Shown: one piece after another, positions 35,975-45,424 of the stretch
Layout: every line of letters begins with the position of its first letter
How positions within the stretch are numbered: position 1 is the stretch's first letter
NCBI RefSeq assembly: GCF_900176485.1
Contig: NZ_FWYD01000010.1
Coordinates: forward strand, 1 to 64,000
DNA from: Primorskyibacter flagellatus
Lineage (GTDB): Bacteria > Pseudomonadota > Alphaproteobacteria > Rhodobacterales > Rhodobacteraceae
Direction of reading: 5' to 3'
DNA length: 64,000 nt
The notes under the pieces: model-generated
The model's database searches: none
What the model was told of the DNA's origin: nothing
Seen by the model: the letters and a program-made list of their open reading frames with translations, nothing else
Translations under genes and position numbers: made by a program

Positions 35975-37140
35975 ACGGCCTCCTTTCGGGCTTCGGCGGT
36001 AAGGCCAAGCTCGCGGATCACTTCTTCGGTATGCTCGCCCAGTTTCGGCGGTGTATGGCGTATGATGACCGGTGCCTCGCTGAGGTGCACGGGCGATCCG
36101 ACAAGCGTAAGATGCCCCAGGATCGGATGCTCCATATCAACCAGCATTCCGTTTGCCTTGGTCTGCTCATCGTCCAGCGCCTCGCCCAGCGACTTTACCG
36201 GCGCGCAAAGCAGATCCTGCTCTTCCAGCCGTTCGATCCAATAGGCGGTCGTGTTGGTGGCAAAGGCATCGCGGAACCGACCTTGCAGATAAGGTTTGTT
36301 GGCCCGCTGAGCAGTCAGGTTGGGGTATTCCGGCGACAGATCCTCGATATCAAGCGCTTTGCAGATGTCTTGCAGCGGGTTGACCTTGAAGGCCCCGACC
36401 ACGACGACCGCACCGTCGGTGGTGTCGAACACGCCGGTCAGCGGCATGGCGGCCCAGTTCAGCACCTCGCGATGCTTGGACCATTGCGCGGCCTCCTGCA
36501 TCTGCATGGCGATGATCGAATCGTAGAGCGAGACGCCGACTTTCTGACCCCGTCCGGTTTTCTCGCGCCCCAGAAGCGCGGCAAGAATGCCCTGCACCAT
36601 ATGCATGCCGGCCGTGTAGTCGCACAGCGTGGTGGGGTAGATCGACTTCGGGATCGCGGGATCCTGGGTCTTTTCCATCACGCCGGTCATGGCTTGCGCC
36701 AATACGTCCTGCCCGCCCTTGTGGGCATATGGCCCAACCTCGCCGAACCCTGTGCCCGAGGCGCAGATGATCCGCGGATTGATCTTTTTCAGCGTCTCGA
36801 AATCAAAGCCCAGACGTTTCATCACGCCAGCGCGGAAGTTGTCCACGACCACATCGGACTGCGCCACCAGATCATAGATCATCTGACGGCCTTCGTCGGA
36901 TTTGCTGTTGATCTCCACCGAGCGCTTGTTGCGGTTGAGAGAGGCGAAAACCGCGTTGTTCATCGCCTCCTCCGAGGTTTCGCCGAAGAAGTTCCGCGAC
37001 AGATCCCCCGCACCGGGCCGTTCGATCTTGATCACATCGGCACCGAAATCGGCCAGCATCTGCGTGGCGCAGGGGCCCATCATCACCTGGGTGAAGTCGA
37101 GGACGCGAACGCCCTCCAATGGAAGATGTTGTTCAGACAT
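35971..37140 (-). CDS. Class III CoA-transferase (CaiB/BaiF family)
   Basis: 389 residues. The family moves CoA between carboxylic acids through an enzyme-bound anhydride on an Asp; that Asp is in TTLCDYTAGMHMVQGILAAL (about residue 167). VLDFTQVMMGPCATQMLADF and KIERPGAGDLSRNFFGE are the N-terminal CoA-binding blocks, and NRNKRSVEINSKSDEG is also typical. It would activate the imported acid as a thioester. The start at MSEQHLPLEG has AAGGAG six bases upstream. It lies 11 bp after the FAD oxidoreductase gene. Confidence 0.9.
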   Translation of the reverse strand: MSEQHLPLEGVRVLDFTQVMMGPCATQMLADFGADVIKIERPGAGDLSRNFFGETSEEAMNNAVFASLNRNKRSVEINSKSDEGRQMIYDLVAQSDVVVDNFRAGVMKRLGFDFETLKKINPRIICASGTGFGEVGPYAHKGGQDVLAQAMTGVMEKTQDPAIPKSIYPTTLCDYTAGMHMVQGILAALLGREKTGRGQKVGVSLYDSIIAMQMQEAAQWSKHREVLNWAAMPLTGVFDTTDGAVVVVGAFKVNPLQDICKALDIEDLSPEYPNLTAQRANKPYLQGRFRDAFATNTTAYWIERLEEQDLLCAPVKSLGEALDDEQTKANGMLVDMEHPILGHLTLVGSPVHLSEAPVIIRHTPPKLGEHTEEVIRELGLTAEARKEAV

Positions 37141-37151
37141 AGTTAACTCCT

Positions 37152-38516
37152 TCACGCGTCAACGGGTTCTTCGACAAGCGCATTGGCCGAGGGCACATCG
37201 CCCGGATCGGCACCTTGTGCGCGCATCTGTTTCTGGATCGAGGTGACGTCCACATCGCGCAGCGCGCAATTTGCGTCCAGCGCCTTGGCAACGGCGACGC
37301 CCGCAGCCTCGCCCTGGCTCATGCAGGGTGGAATCTCCCGCGATTGCTTTTGCGCTTCGCTTTCGACCGAGTAGTGACGCCCCGCGACGATCAGGTTGTC
37401 GATGCCCTTGGGCAGCAATGCGCGGTACGGCGTATAGTAGTCACGGCCCCGGCACACTGAATCCGCGAAGTGACGGCGCGATTTCACATCGTCCTTGGTG
37501 ACGACATATTCGCCCTGCAACAGCCGCGTCTGACGGATGCCCATCTGCTCGGCAGCACCCAGCATCTTGGCATTCTCGAAACCGGGCAGGTTCTTGCGGG
37601 CAAACTCCAGCAGTTCCATCATCCGGCGACGGCCTTCGAATTCCGCCTCGACCATGTGTTCGGGCGACATGCCGTCATAGCCAGGCATATGCGGGCAGTT
37701 GCACCACACCACACCGGGCAGCGGCGTCTTCAGCCACCACATGCCCCAAGCCCCGCCGATCACGCGACGCGCCTGACGGTCAAGCTTTTTGTACTCTTCC
37801 GGGTTCTCGTATTCGAACGCCTCGGCGCGGTTCGTATCGACATCCATCAGACGGAACACCGTGGTGACGATGAACTGTCCGGTGATGAAGGATGCCCCGG
37901 CCGACGACGCGACGTCCAGATCGCCGGACGCGTCGATCACCATCTTGGCGCGGATCGCCTGACGGCCCAGTTTGGTCTGCACGATCACGCCGGTGATGCG
38001 GTTATCCTCGACCAGCGCTTCGGAGAACCAGCTATGGGTGCGCAGGTTGATATTGGCATCCTTGACCATATCAAGGCTGACGCGCTTCCAAGCGTCGGGG
38101 TCGAAGGCCACGGCATGAATGATCGGCTGCGGCATGCCGGATTTGTGAAAGTCGATGGCCCCCCAGCGGGACCACTTTTTCCACATCTCCCAGTTGGTCA
38201 GGCAATCCTCGGAGGGCGGGTAAACCGCGCCGTCCTGACGTTCCATCCGGTCGACAAACTCGCTGACGATCCCGGTTGTGACAATCTCGTTGCCCTCGTT
38301 CACCATGTCGTCCAGCACCAGAACCATCCCGCCGGAGGCCATCCCGCCAAGGTGGTGGTAGCGTTCAACCAGTGTGACGGATGCGCCGTTGCGTGCCGCG
38401 GAAACAGCGGCCGCGTGGCCTGCCGGTCCTGCGCCGATCACCACGACATCGGTGTCTGCGACAACGGGCACTTGTTCGGCGCGGGTGCTGATGTGATCCT
38501 TGATACGATCGGTCAT
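37152..38516 (-). CDS. FAD-dependent oxidoreductase (FAD_oxidored type)
   Basis: 454 residues. The N-terminal dinucleotide fold is VVVIGAGPAGHAAAVSAARN with an acidic strand end in LVERYHHLGGMASGGMV. A second FAD contact is AKMVIDASGDLDVASSAGA. The C-terminal IDNLIVAGRHYSVESEAQKQ followed by SREIPPCMSQGEAAGVA fits the FAD-dependent/fumarate reductase-like group that includes tricarballylate dehydrogenase-type and CoB-CoM reductase-like proteins. It probably introduces or reduces a double bond in the substrate acid. No signal peptide is present, so it works in the cytosol. It is 79 bp behind the permease gene in the same operon. Confidence 0.87.
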   Translation of the reverse strand: MTDRIKDHISTRAEQVPVVADTDVVVIGAGPAGHAAAVSAARNGASVTLVERYHHLGGMASGGMVLVLDDMVNEGNEIVTTGIVSEFVDRMERQDGAVYPPSEDCLTNWEMWKKWSRWGAIDFHKSGMPQPIIHAVAFDPDAWKRVSLDMVKDANINLRTHSWFSEALVEDNRITGVIVQTKLGRQAIRAKMVIDASGDLDVASSAGASFITGQFIVTTVFRLMDVDTNRAEAFEYENPEEYKKLDRQARRVIGGAWGMWWLKTPLPGVVWCNCPHMPGYDGMSPEHMVEAEFEGRRRMMELLEFARKNLPGFENAKMLGAAEQMGIRQTRLLQGEYVVTKDDVKSRRHFADSVCRGRDYYTPYRALLPKGIDNLIVAGRHYSVESEAQKQSREIPPCMSQGEAAGVAVAKALDANCALRDVDVTSIQKQMRAQGADPGDVPSANALVEEPVDA

Positions 38517-38595
38517 TTTGACAAACTCCTCCTGATGCGCCGTGATCCGGATGCAGAACCGGGCGCCATTTTACGTGTGTATTTAGTGACTTACT

Positions 38596-39399
38596 TTACC
38601 AGCGGACGATCAGTTTCTCGGCCAGTGTGACCAGTGCAAACATCAGCACCGACAGGCCCGAGGACATGAAAACCGTCGCGTAAAGCAAGGGTGAGTTGAA
38701 GTTGAACGTGGCGTCGATGATCAATGCGCCAAGCCCCAGATCCGCGCCGACCCATTCACCGACAATCGCGCCGATGACAGAAGTCGTGGCCGAGATCTTC
38801 AGTGCCGAGAACAGGAACGGCAGCGAAGCAGGCAGACGCATCTTCCAGAACACCTCGGATTTGGAGGCGGACAGGATGCGCGACAGTTCCAACGCCTGCG
38901 GGCTGATGGCCTGAAGTCCGCGCACCATGTTCACCAACGTCGGGAAGAAACAGATCAGGGCCGCGATGACCACCTTGGCGGTGATGCCGGGGCCGAAGAT
39001 CAGCACCAGAATCGGCGCAATCGCCAGGATCGGGATGGTGTTGATAAACACGGCGATCGGGAAGAAGGCCATGGTCACATGGCGCGAATGCACGAAGGCC
39101 ACGGCAATCAGGATCGCCACGATATTGCCCACCGCGAAGCCTGCGACACTTTCCATCAGCGTCGGCCAGAAGTTCATCAGCAGGATGTCGAATTTCTCGA
39201 CAAAGGCGACGGCCACATCCGATGGTGCGGGGGCGACATAGGTCGGCACGCCGAACAATTTCACACCCAGTTGCCACAGCAGGATCAGGGCCGCCGCGGT
39301 GCCCAGCGGCACGGCGGTAGACACGACCTTCCGACGCCGCGCCTCTGCGCGTTCCGCCGCTTCGAGATCGGGCATGGTGATATTTTCTGCCACAGCCAT
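38596..39399 (-). CDS. ABC transporter permease (NitT/TauT type)
   Basis: 267 residues with six transmembrane helices. The EAA loop (SRILSASKSEVFWKMRLPAS) that contacts the ATPase is near residue 160. The protein resembles SsuC/TauC/ThiX-type permeases, which import sulfonates, nitrate, pyrimidines and various organic acids. The start at 39399 is chosen because its ATG overlaps the ATPase stop by one base (TGATG) and a ribosome binding site GGAG lies eight bases upstream; an ATG two codons earlier is the alternative. Confidence 0.92.
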   Translation of the reverse strand: MAVAENITMPDLEAAERAEARRRKVVSTAVPLGTAAALILLWQLGVKLFGVPTYVAPAPSDVAVAFVEKFDILLMNFWPTLMESVAGFAVGNIVAILIAVAFVHSRHVTMAFFPIAVFINTIPILAIAPILVLIFGPGITAKVVIAALICFFPTLVNMVRGLQAISPQALELSRILSASKSEVFWKMRLPASLPFLFSALKISATTSVIGAIVGEWVGADLGLGALIIDATFNFNSPLLYATVFMSSGLSVLMFALVTLAEKLIVRW

Positions 39400-40220
39400 C
39401 AGCATGTCTCCAGTAGGTCACGCAGGTAACCGCAATAGGCGGTGAATTCCTGCTGGTCGCGTTGCTTGATCGTGCGCGGTTCCGGCAGATCAATATCCAC
39501 CACTTCGCGCAGACGTCCGGGATGGGCGCGCATCATGATGACTTTCTGGCCCAGAAACACCGCCTCGGCGATCGAGTGGGTGACGAACAGGATCGTCGTC
39601 CCGGTCTCGCGCCAGATGTCCAGCAGTTGCAGGTTCAGGTGGTCGCGGGTCATCTCGTCCAGCGCACCAAACGGTTCATCCATCAGCAGCAGTTTCGGCT
39701 GACACACCAACGCACGGGCAATGGCAACGCGCTGACGCATACCACCGGACAACTCGTGGGGGAGCGCGTCCTCGCGCCCTTTCAGGCCGACCAGCTCCAG
39801 CAACTCACGCGGGCTGCGGCTGCCCAAGGGCACGTCAACGCCGCGTTTTGCGCCAATCTCCAGCGGCAGTTCCACATTTTTGAGCGCCGACCGCCAGGGC
39901 AGCAAGGTCGCGTCCTGAAAGACGAAAGCAAACTCACGCGCCAGTCGCGCCTGTTCTGTCGTCTTGCCAAAGATCGACACGTCGCCAGCCGCCGCCGGGA
40001 TCAGGTCCGAGACCAGCCGCAGCATTGTGGACTTGCCACAGCCCGAGGGGCCGAGGATCGTGTAAAAGGCACCCTCTTCGATATCGAGGTTCAGCCCGTC
40101 AATGGCCGTGAAAGTGCCGAACCGCACCGTCGCATCGGTGAGCGAGGCGGCAAGTGCCTTGTCAGGGGCACCTACCTTTTGTCCTTGAAGGGAGTTTTTC
40201 GCTTCCATCATACCTGTCAT
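39399..40220 (-). CDS. ABC transporter ATP-binding protein (NitT/TauT type)
   Basis: 273 residues. All ATPase motifs are intact: Walker [12 protein letters not shown]-loop in [11 protein letters not shown], signature LSGGMRQR, Walker [14 protein letters not shown] and the H-loop in [13 protein letters not shown]. It drives the permease encoded next. The ATG at 40220 overlaps the stop of the binding-protein gene (ATGA), so all three transporter genes are translationally linked. The 25 extra N-terminal residues before the domain are not conserved in type. Confidence 0.94.
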   Translation of the reverse strand: MTGMMEAKNSLQGQKVGAPDKALAASLTDATVRFGTFTAIDGLNLDIEEGAFYTILGPSGCGKSTMLRLVSDLIPAAAGDVSIFGKTTEQARLAREFAFVFQDATLLPWRSALKNVELPLEIGAKRGVDVPLGSRSPRELLELVGLKGREDALPHELSGGMRQRVAIARALVCQPKLLLMDEPFGALDEMTRDHLNLQLLDIWRETGTTILFVTHSIAEAVFLGQKVIMMRAHPGRLREVVDIDLPEPRTIKQRDQQEFTAYCGYLRDLLETC

Positions 40221-41260
40221 CCGTAATTGGCACGCGATGCAGCGGTCTTTTCCAGCACATCGAGCGTCATGATTTCATCCACGGCGGGTGCCGCGTTTTC
40301 GAACTGACCAAGATTGTCGTAGGCGTCGATCTGCGCCTGCCAGTTTTCACGGGTCATCGTGCCCCAGCCATTCTCTGCCGTGTTGGCGTTGAAGCTGTAG
40401 TCCAGCACCATCTGAACCGTCGCCAATTCATTGTCGCGGTCCATGTTGGGGTAGCGCTTGACCAGAATATCCACCGCCGCTTCGGGGTTGTCATGCACCC
40501 AGGCCCATCCGCGGGCGCTGGCACGCAGCATGCCTTCGACCTGTTCGGGGTTTTCGGCCAGTGTCTGATCGGTGACGTAATAGGGGTTTGCGTATAGCTT
40601 GACGCCCGCATCCCACAGAGACATATCCACCCGGTCATCGCCCAGCACGGCCAGCGCGCTTGTATTGGTGCGCCATCCGGTTACGACATCCGCCTGCCCC
40701 GTCAGCAGCGGCGACATGTCAGACCCCATGACCAGAACGTTCACCTCATCCTCGGGGATGTCATTCGCGGCCAGCATCGCCTGAAGCAGGATGCGCGCGG
40801 TGCCATTGGTGGCGACGGTCTTGCCGATCAGATCCTTGGGCTCGCGCACCGGATTCTTTTTCAGCGAAAAATATGTGAACGGGTGCTGCTGATAGCCTGC
40901 GGCGATACATTTGATCGGCAATCCCTGCGACCGCGCCAGCATCAGTGACGGGCTGGAAGAGATCGACCCCAGATCGGCGCGACCAGAGGCAACCGAAGCC
41001 ACACCGTCAATGTTCGGGCCACCGGCCACAACATCCAACTCCAGGCCTTCATCCGCATAGAACCCCTGATCGGCGGCGGCGACCTCGCCCAGAATACCGT
41101 TCGATGCCAGCCAGCCAAGTTGCAGCGACACCGTGTGCATATCCTGAGCCCAAGCTTTCTGGATACCGACAAAGTTGCCCGCAAAGGCAGCACCTGCCGC
41201 CGCACCGAAGGTCGTGAGCGCCCTACGCCGGGTAAGTCCGTTCTGGGTGTCTCGCGTCAT
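40217..41260 (-). CDS. Tat-exported substrate-binding protein of the NitT/TauT ABC importer
   Basis: 347 residues. The leader [20 protein letters not shown] is a twin-arginine signal ending near KAWAQD. The mature protein is of the NMT1/THI5-like binding fold: [58 protein letters not shown] and [16 protein letters not shown]. These proteins bind pyrimidines, thiamine precursors, sulfonates, phthalates and other small ligands. The Tat leader suggests folding before export. The start MTRDTQNGL has AGGAG nine bases upstream. It is the first gene of the minus-strand operon and is divergent from a LysR gene. Confidence 0.9.
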   Translation of the reverse strand: MTRDTQNGLTRRRALTTFGAAAGAAFAGNFVGIQKAWAQDMHTVSLQLGWLASNGILGEVAAADQGFYADEGLELDVVAGGPNIDGVASVASGRADLGSISSSPSLMLARSQGLPIKCIAAGYQQHPFTYFSLKKNPVREPKDLIGKTVATNGTARILLQAMLAANDIPEDEVNVLVMGSDMSPLLTGQADVVTGWRTNTSALAVLGDDRVDMSLWDAGVKLYANPYYVTDQTLAENPEQVEGMLRASARGWAWVHDNPEAAVDILVKRYPNMDRDNELATVQMVLDYSFNANTAENGWGTMTRENWQAQIDAYDNLGQFENAAPAVDEIMTLDVLEKTAASRANYG

Positions 41261-41329
41261 TGTCAAACTCTCCTGTTGAGGTTTCGGGACCGGCCTGTTG
41301 TTCGGCCTTGTCCTAGTAAGCCTATGATT

Positions 41330-41345
41330 CCTGATGCGATGCAGG
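41330..41345. promoter_or_regulatory. Candidate LysR-type operator
   Basis: CCTGATGCGATGCAGG is an interrupted palindrome (CCTG and CAGG around eight bases) with flanking TTC and GAA-like bases. It lies midway in the 143 bp between the transporter operon and the divergent LysR gene, where such regulators usually bind a T-N11-A type site. Assignment is inference. Confidence 0.4.
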
Positions 41346-41403
41346 TAGAACAAAGATATGCCAACGGCGATGCATAATACGCACCACCCCTGACAACACC
41401 CGA

Positions 41404-42324
41404 ATGGCGAGCGGCTTCATGCACTCCATCTTCTTGAAATACTTCGACGAAACCGCGCGCCAAGGGTCGATCCGCAAGGCCGCACTGGTGCTGAACGTGT
41501 CATCCACATCGGTCAATCGCAAGATCCTGAGCGTCGAGGAAAGCCTTGGAATGCGACTTTTCGACCGAACCCCCGAAGGCGTGGAGCTGACCGCCATGGG
41601 GGCGATTCTCTTGGAACACTGCCGAAAAGTATTGCACGATTATGAACGCGCCAAGGTTTTGATGGATGATATGCGCGACCTGCGGACCGGCCACATCACC
41701 ATTCACACGATGGATTCGATGGCCGTCACCGCGCTGCCCCGCGCGATGAATGAGTTCGCGCGCAAATTCCCCGATATCTCGATCTCTGTGACCACCGCCC
41801 AGCCAGAGGACGTGGTGCAAACGGTGGCGTCGGGCGATGCCGAGATCGGCGTCGCCTTCATCTTCACACCACATCCTGATGTGCGCGTGCTGTCGGAAAA
41901 GTCAGCGCCTTTTGGCATCATCACGCGCCCCGATCATCCTCTTTCGACCCGCCCCAGCGTGAAGATCGGCGATCTTGCCGGCTATAGGCTGGTGCGCACA
42001 AGCGATGCGCGCGGCGGCAACTCGATCATAGATCAGGCAATCTCGACTTTGGTGACGCCCCTGTCCACGCATGTCTACACCAATACGCTGTTTCTGGCCA
42101 AAGAGATGATCCTGTCGAACCAGGGGATCGGACTGTACACCAAGATCGGCTTTTACGACGAGGTAGAGCGCGGGGATCTTTGTTTCGTGCCATTGATTCA
42201 GGCGTCACTGGCGAAAGTACGGATCGGCATCATGGTTTCTGCCTCTGCCGCCATCGGGCCCGCGAAGATGCTGATGAGCGATGCGCTGGCCAAGGAGCTG
42301 GGACAGATGCGGCTGGATTCGTAA
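41404..42324 (+). CDS. LysR family transcriptional regulator
   Basis: 306 residues. The N-terminal winged helix-turn-helix (about 8-68) is FDETARQGSIRKAALVLNVS followed by STSVNRKILSVEESLGMRLF. The rest is the effector-binding domain (about 95-300; DISISVTTAQPEDVVQTVAS, FGIITRPDHPLSTRPS). It faces the transporter-catabolic operon across 143 bp, the classic arrangement for a LysR activator of a divergent pathway, and precedes the idonate-type dehydrogenase by 88 bp on its own strand. The start is uncertain between 41404 and an in-frame ATG six codons later; neither has a strong ribosome binding site. Confidence 0.9.
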   Translation: MASGFMHSIFLKYFDETARQGSIRKAALVLNVSSTSVNRKILSVEESLGMRLFDRTPEGVELTAMGAILLEHCRKVLHDYERAKVLMDDMRDLRTGHITIHTMDSMAVTALPRAMNEFARKFPDISISVTTAQPEDVVQTVASGDAEIGVAFIFTPHPDVRVLSEKSAPFGIITRPDHPLSTRPSVKIGDLAGYRLVRTSDARGGNSIIDQAISTLVTPLSTHVYTNTLFLAKEMILSNQGIGLYTKIGFYDEVERGDLCFVPLIQASLAKVRIGIMVSASAAIGPAKMLMSDALAKELGQMRLDS

Positions 42325-42412
42325 TCGGCTTGCGGCTTAATCCACTCGCAGTCGCGCTTTTGTCGGGCTATACTTGAATGACAATCACCCACCCTTCAAG
42401 ACTGGAGCTTCC

Positions 42413-43456
42413 ATGCAAACTCGCGTCTGCCGTCTTTATGCTGCCGCTGACATCCGTATCGAGACCGCAGAACTGGACGCGCCCGGCCCCGGCGAAGTCT
42501 TGGTCGCGCTGTCCGCAGGCGGGATTTGCGGGTCTGACCTGCATTACTTTCAGGATGGCGGGTTTGGGCCGATCCGGGTGAAGGAACCGATCATTCTGGG
42601 CCATGAGGCCGCCGGTGTTGTCGTGGAACTGGGCGACGGTGTGACCGGTCTGACGCAGGGCCAGCATGTTGCGCTCAATCCCAGCCGCCCCTGCAATGAT
42701 TGCATCTATTGCGCCGAAGGGCTGCACCAGCATTGCCTCAATATGCGGTTTCGCGGCTCTGCCATGCGGTTTCCGCACGAACAGGGATTGTTTCGCGACC
42801 GTATCGTGATTGGCGCGGCGCAATGTGTGCCGGTTTCCACGGATGTTTCGCTGGCCGAGGCTGCCTGTTCCGAACCGCTGGCGGTCTGCCTGCATGCCCG
42901 CAACAACGCGGGCGATCTGGCGGGCAAGCGCGTGCTGGTCACCGGCGCAGGCCCGATCGGCGCGCTGTGCGCCGCTGTGTCGGCCGAGGCCGGCGCGTCG
43001 GAGATTGTCGTCACCGACCTTCAGGACGTGCCGCTGAAAGCCGCCGAGGCGATGGGGGCTACGCAAACCATCAACATGAGCACTAACGCAAGCGCCATGA
43101 GCCGGTTCACCGAGAACAAGGGCCATTTCGACGTGGTCTTTGAATGCTCTGCCGCGCAGCCCGCGATCCGTGGCGCGATAGAGGCGATCCGCCCACGCGG
43201 CACGCTTGTGCAGGTCGGCGTGACCGGCGATGTCGCCCTGCCCGTCAACCTGCTGGTCGGCAAGGAAGTCGCCTTTCAGGGCACGCACCGCTTCCACCCG
43301 GAATTTGAACAGGCGGCTGCTGCGATCTCTTCCCGGCGCATCGATGTGCGCCCGATGATCTCGCAGAGTTTCCCGGTAGAGGACGCATTGGCCGCGTTTG
43401 AAACCGCCGCCGACCGCACCCGCGCCGTGAAGGTACATTTGACCTTTGCAGGATAG
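42413..43456 (+). CDS. Zinc-dependent alcohol dehydrogenase, L-idonate 5-dehydrogenase type
   Basis: 347 residues of the medium-chain dehydrogenase family. Catalytic zinc ligands are in GGICGSDLHYFQDGG and LGHEAAGVVVELG; the structural zinc Cys are in CNDCIYCAEGLHQHC. The NAD(P) fold is VLVTGAGPIGALCAAVSA. Overall pattern is closest to L-idonate 5-dehydrogenase (IdnD), which oxidises idonate to 5-ketogluconate, but sorbitol-like substrates are possible. GGAG six bases before the ATG sets the start. It follows the LysR gene and could be part of the same regulon; there is no idnO or gluconate kinase nearby. Confidence 0.85.
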   Translation: MQTRVCRLYAAADIRIETAELDAPGPGEVLVALSAGGICGSDLHYFQDGGFGPIRVKEPIILGHEAAGVVVELGDGVTGLTQGQHVALNPSRPCNDCIYCAEGLHQHCLNMRFRGSAMRFPHEQGLFRDRIVIGAAQCVPVSTDVSLAEAACSEPLAVCLHARNNAGDLAGKRVLVTGAGPIGALCAAVSAEAGASEIVVTDLQDVPLKAAEAMGATQTINMSTNASAMSRFTENKGHFDVVFECSAAQPAIRGAIEAIRPRGTLVQVGVTGDVALPVNLLVGKEVAFQGTHRFHPEFEQAAAAISSRRIDVRPMISQSFPVEDALAAFETAADRTRAVKVHLTFAG

Positions 43457-43593
43457 GCGCGGACTTGGCTTGCCCGGCGCAAATCTGACAGAGCCCCCTC
43501 AATCATCTGGAGAGCAGAGGTCCGGCTACAACGCCAAGCCATACGCCGCGGGGCAGTCCCGCGGCGTTCTGCATCGGCCTGCTTGCAATCAGC

Positions 43594-44001
43594 CTATCGC
43601 AGAACGTGGACCGCGCAGCGCGCATGGCGCACGACCTGATGCGCGGTCGAGCCCAGAAGATAGTCCTGCATCCCCGGCCGGTGCGAGGCGATGACAATGC
43701 AATCCGCGCCGATTTCCGAAGCGAAATCCAGAATCGTCCGCCCGGAATGTCCTTCGCGCAGCACCCCCTCGCCATTCGGCAGCGTCGAGGCCATTTTGGC
43801 CAGTTCGGTGTTGATCGCTTTGCGGCTTTCCTGAAGATAATCCTCCGGAATGTAGCTGATCGCATAGGTGGGCATCTGCTCCATGACATGCAACAGCGTG
43901 ATCTTGGCGCTTTCGATGGAAAGCGCTCGGGCGACCTCCAGCGCGCCCTTGACGTCCCGATCCTCGTCGAACGAAATCGGAATCAGAATATTTCGATACA
44001 T
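43594..44001 (-). CDS. Universal stress protein (UspA family)
   Basis: 135 residues, one Usp domain. MYRNILIPISFDEDRDVKGA begins the fold; IVIASHRPGMQDYLLGSTAH contains the G-2x-G-9x-G(S/T)-like nucleotide-binding motif, ending VRHARCAVHVLR. ATP binding is therefore likely. AAGGAG precedes the ATG by seven bases. The gene stands alone, converging on the dehydrogenase gene, which gives no further clue to its role. Confidence 0.92.
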   Translation of the reverse strand: MYRNILIPISFDEDRDVKGALEVARALSIESAKITLLHVMEQMPTYAISYIPEDYLQESRKAINTELAKMASTLPNGEGVLREGHSGRTILDFASEIGADCIVIASHRPGMQDYLLGSTAHQVVRHARCAVHVLR

Positions 44002-44162
44002 CTGCGATCTCCTTTTTGCCAATCCCGCATCAGCCTGACGGCCAAGCGTGTTCATTCCATTGATGCCGGGCGATGACGCGCACATCCATGAATGCACATA
44101 TGAAGTCCGAATCACAGCCAGTTCTCCAGATGCCGTGACAGACGGCATAGGATGCAAACATG

Positions 44163-44483
44163 TCAGAAAGTTCCGGCAACCTCGTACATCACCGGCTCGA
44201 ACGCGCGGCACAGCCCGTTGATCCGCCGATTCCGCTCGCGCATTTCGGGCGTGCGCAGCATCGCCTGAAAATCCTCACGACGGTTCCACTGCGAATAATT
44301 GGCAATCCGGGTCTGTGCGTCATTCACATGCAGGCCGGCCGAAACAAAGCCCGGCTGCTTGGAAATAAAGACCTCATAGGCTTCGGTCAGCTCGTCCAGC
44401 AGATCCTGACAGGTGCCGGGCGTCATCTCGAATGTGGTGATGACCGTCTGGACCTTGCTGGGGAAATTGATGGTTGTCGGCAT
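44163..44483 (-). CDS. Antibiotic biosynthesis monooxygenase-fold protein
   Basis: 106 residues with the dimeric alpha-beta barrel pattern of ABM proteins: VQTVITTFEMTPGTCQDLLD, EVFISKQPGFVSAGLHVN, and IANYSQWNRREDFQAMLRTP. Members include quinone-forming monooxygenases and heme-degrading enzymes, but many are uncharacterised. CGGAGG five bases before the ATG sets the start. It follows the kinase-like gene by 65 bp and is probably the last gene of the ParA unit. Confidence 0.8.
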   Translation of the reverse strand: MPTTINFPSKVQTVITTFEMTPGTCQDLLDELTEAYEVFISKQPGFVSAGLHVNDAQTRIANYSQWNRREDFQAMLRTPEMRERNRRINGLCRAFEPVMYEVAGTF

Positions 44484-44548
44484 GGCATCCTCCGTTTTGT
44501 ACCAGTCTGGCAGGTTCGGAGGATCAGGCAAAGACCTCTGTTCATGCC

Positions 44549-45391
44549 TCAGACGTTGGGTTCGCCCTGAAGGCCCAGGATCTTGCGAAAGCCCGTCCAA
44601 TAGCCCGGCAGGCGCGGCGGTTCCTGCATCCCGCGCAAGGCCTCTTCGGCCCAGGGCTGCATGCGGCGGTTGGCAAAATCGCGTCCCCAGGTCAGGAATG
44701 CCTCTGCCTCTGGCGGCCGCAACCGGCAGGCTGACCCGACCAGCCCGACAAGCGTTTCGGGCGGCGAATACCATTCATCCTGAATGCCGGTCACACGTTT
44801 CTGCATCAATGGTCCCACCAGCCGCATCAGCCGCTTGTCGGAATATTGCAGCAACATCCGGCCCATCTCGTCCCGCGAATAGTGGATCAGCGGCGGGAAC
44901 GTGTCGAAGAAAACAGCCACGCCATCAACAATGGCGAAATTGCGGATCGAGGGGTGAAAGCCGATGCGCGTGTCGATCTTTTGCGCCCCGTGCCAGAAGC
45001 CTGCGATACACTGCCCTGCGGCCTCCATCATCGCCAGCGTGTCGTCAAGCGAGGCACCTTGCATCAGCGGCCGCATCAGGCTGCTTTCCGGCAGCGCGTC
45101 CTGCACGATCACCGGCTGGCGGGCGCCGTCGATGGTCACCAGATGCATCTCGGTATCGGGGATCGTTACGCCACATTGGCGCAGCGCGTCGAAATAGTCG
45201 TCATGGCAGCGTTTGAGCCGGTCCAGCGCCGCCTCATCCGGAAGCCCCCGGTAAACCTTGATCACCTTGTCCGACAGCGGGCCGGAACCGGGCCGGAACG
45301 GCGCACAGAAATATCCCAACTTGGAAATCGTGTGCCCTCTGGTCGAGGGTTCGGCTTTGATCAGCGCAATCAGCGCGTCGAGGTCGGTCAT
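44549..45391 (-). CDS. Kinase-fold-like conserved protein (possibly DUF6206)
   Basis: 280 residues. DKVIKVYRGLPDEAALDRLK resembles the ATP-anchoring lysine strand of kinase-like phosphotransferases, QPVIVQDALPESSLM the hinge region, and IGFHPSIRNFAIVDGVAVFF followed by DTFPP the catalytic and metal-binding strand (the Asp-Thr-Phe-Pro pattern occurs in small-molecule kinase folds). I think it belongs to the DUF6206 group, but I cannot confirm this. It lies 33 bp after a ParA gene and before an ABM gene, an unusual trio. Confidence 0.6.
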   Translation of the reverse strand: MTDLDALIALIKAEPSTRGHTISKLGYFCAPFRPGSGPLSDKVIKVYRGLPDEAALDRLKRCHDDYFDALRQCGVTIPDTEMHLVTIDGARQPVIVQDALPESSLMRPLMQGASLDDTLAMMEAAGQCIAGFWHGAQKIDTRIGFHPSIRNFAIVDGVAVFFDTFPPLIHYSRDEMGRMLLQYSDKRLMRLVGPLMQKRVTGIQDEWYSPPETLVGLVGSACRLRPPEAEAFLTWGRDFANRRMQPWAEEALRGMQEPPRLPGYWTGFRKILGLQGEPNV

Positions 45392-45424
45392 GGCAGTCGG
45401 CTCCGTCAGTCGGCTGGGGCGTGC

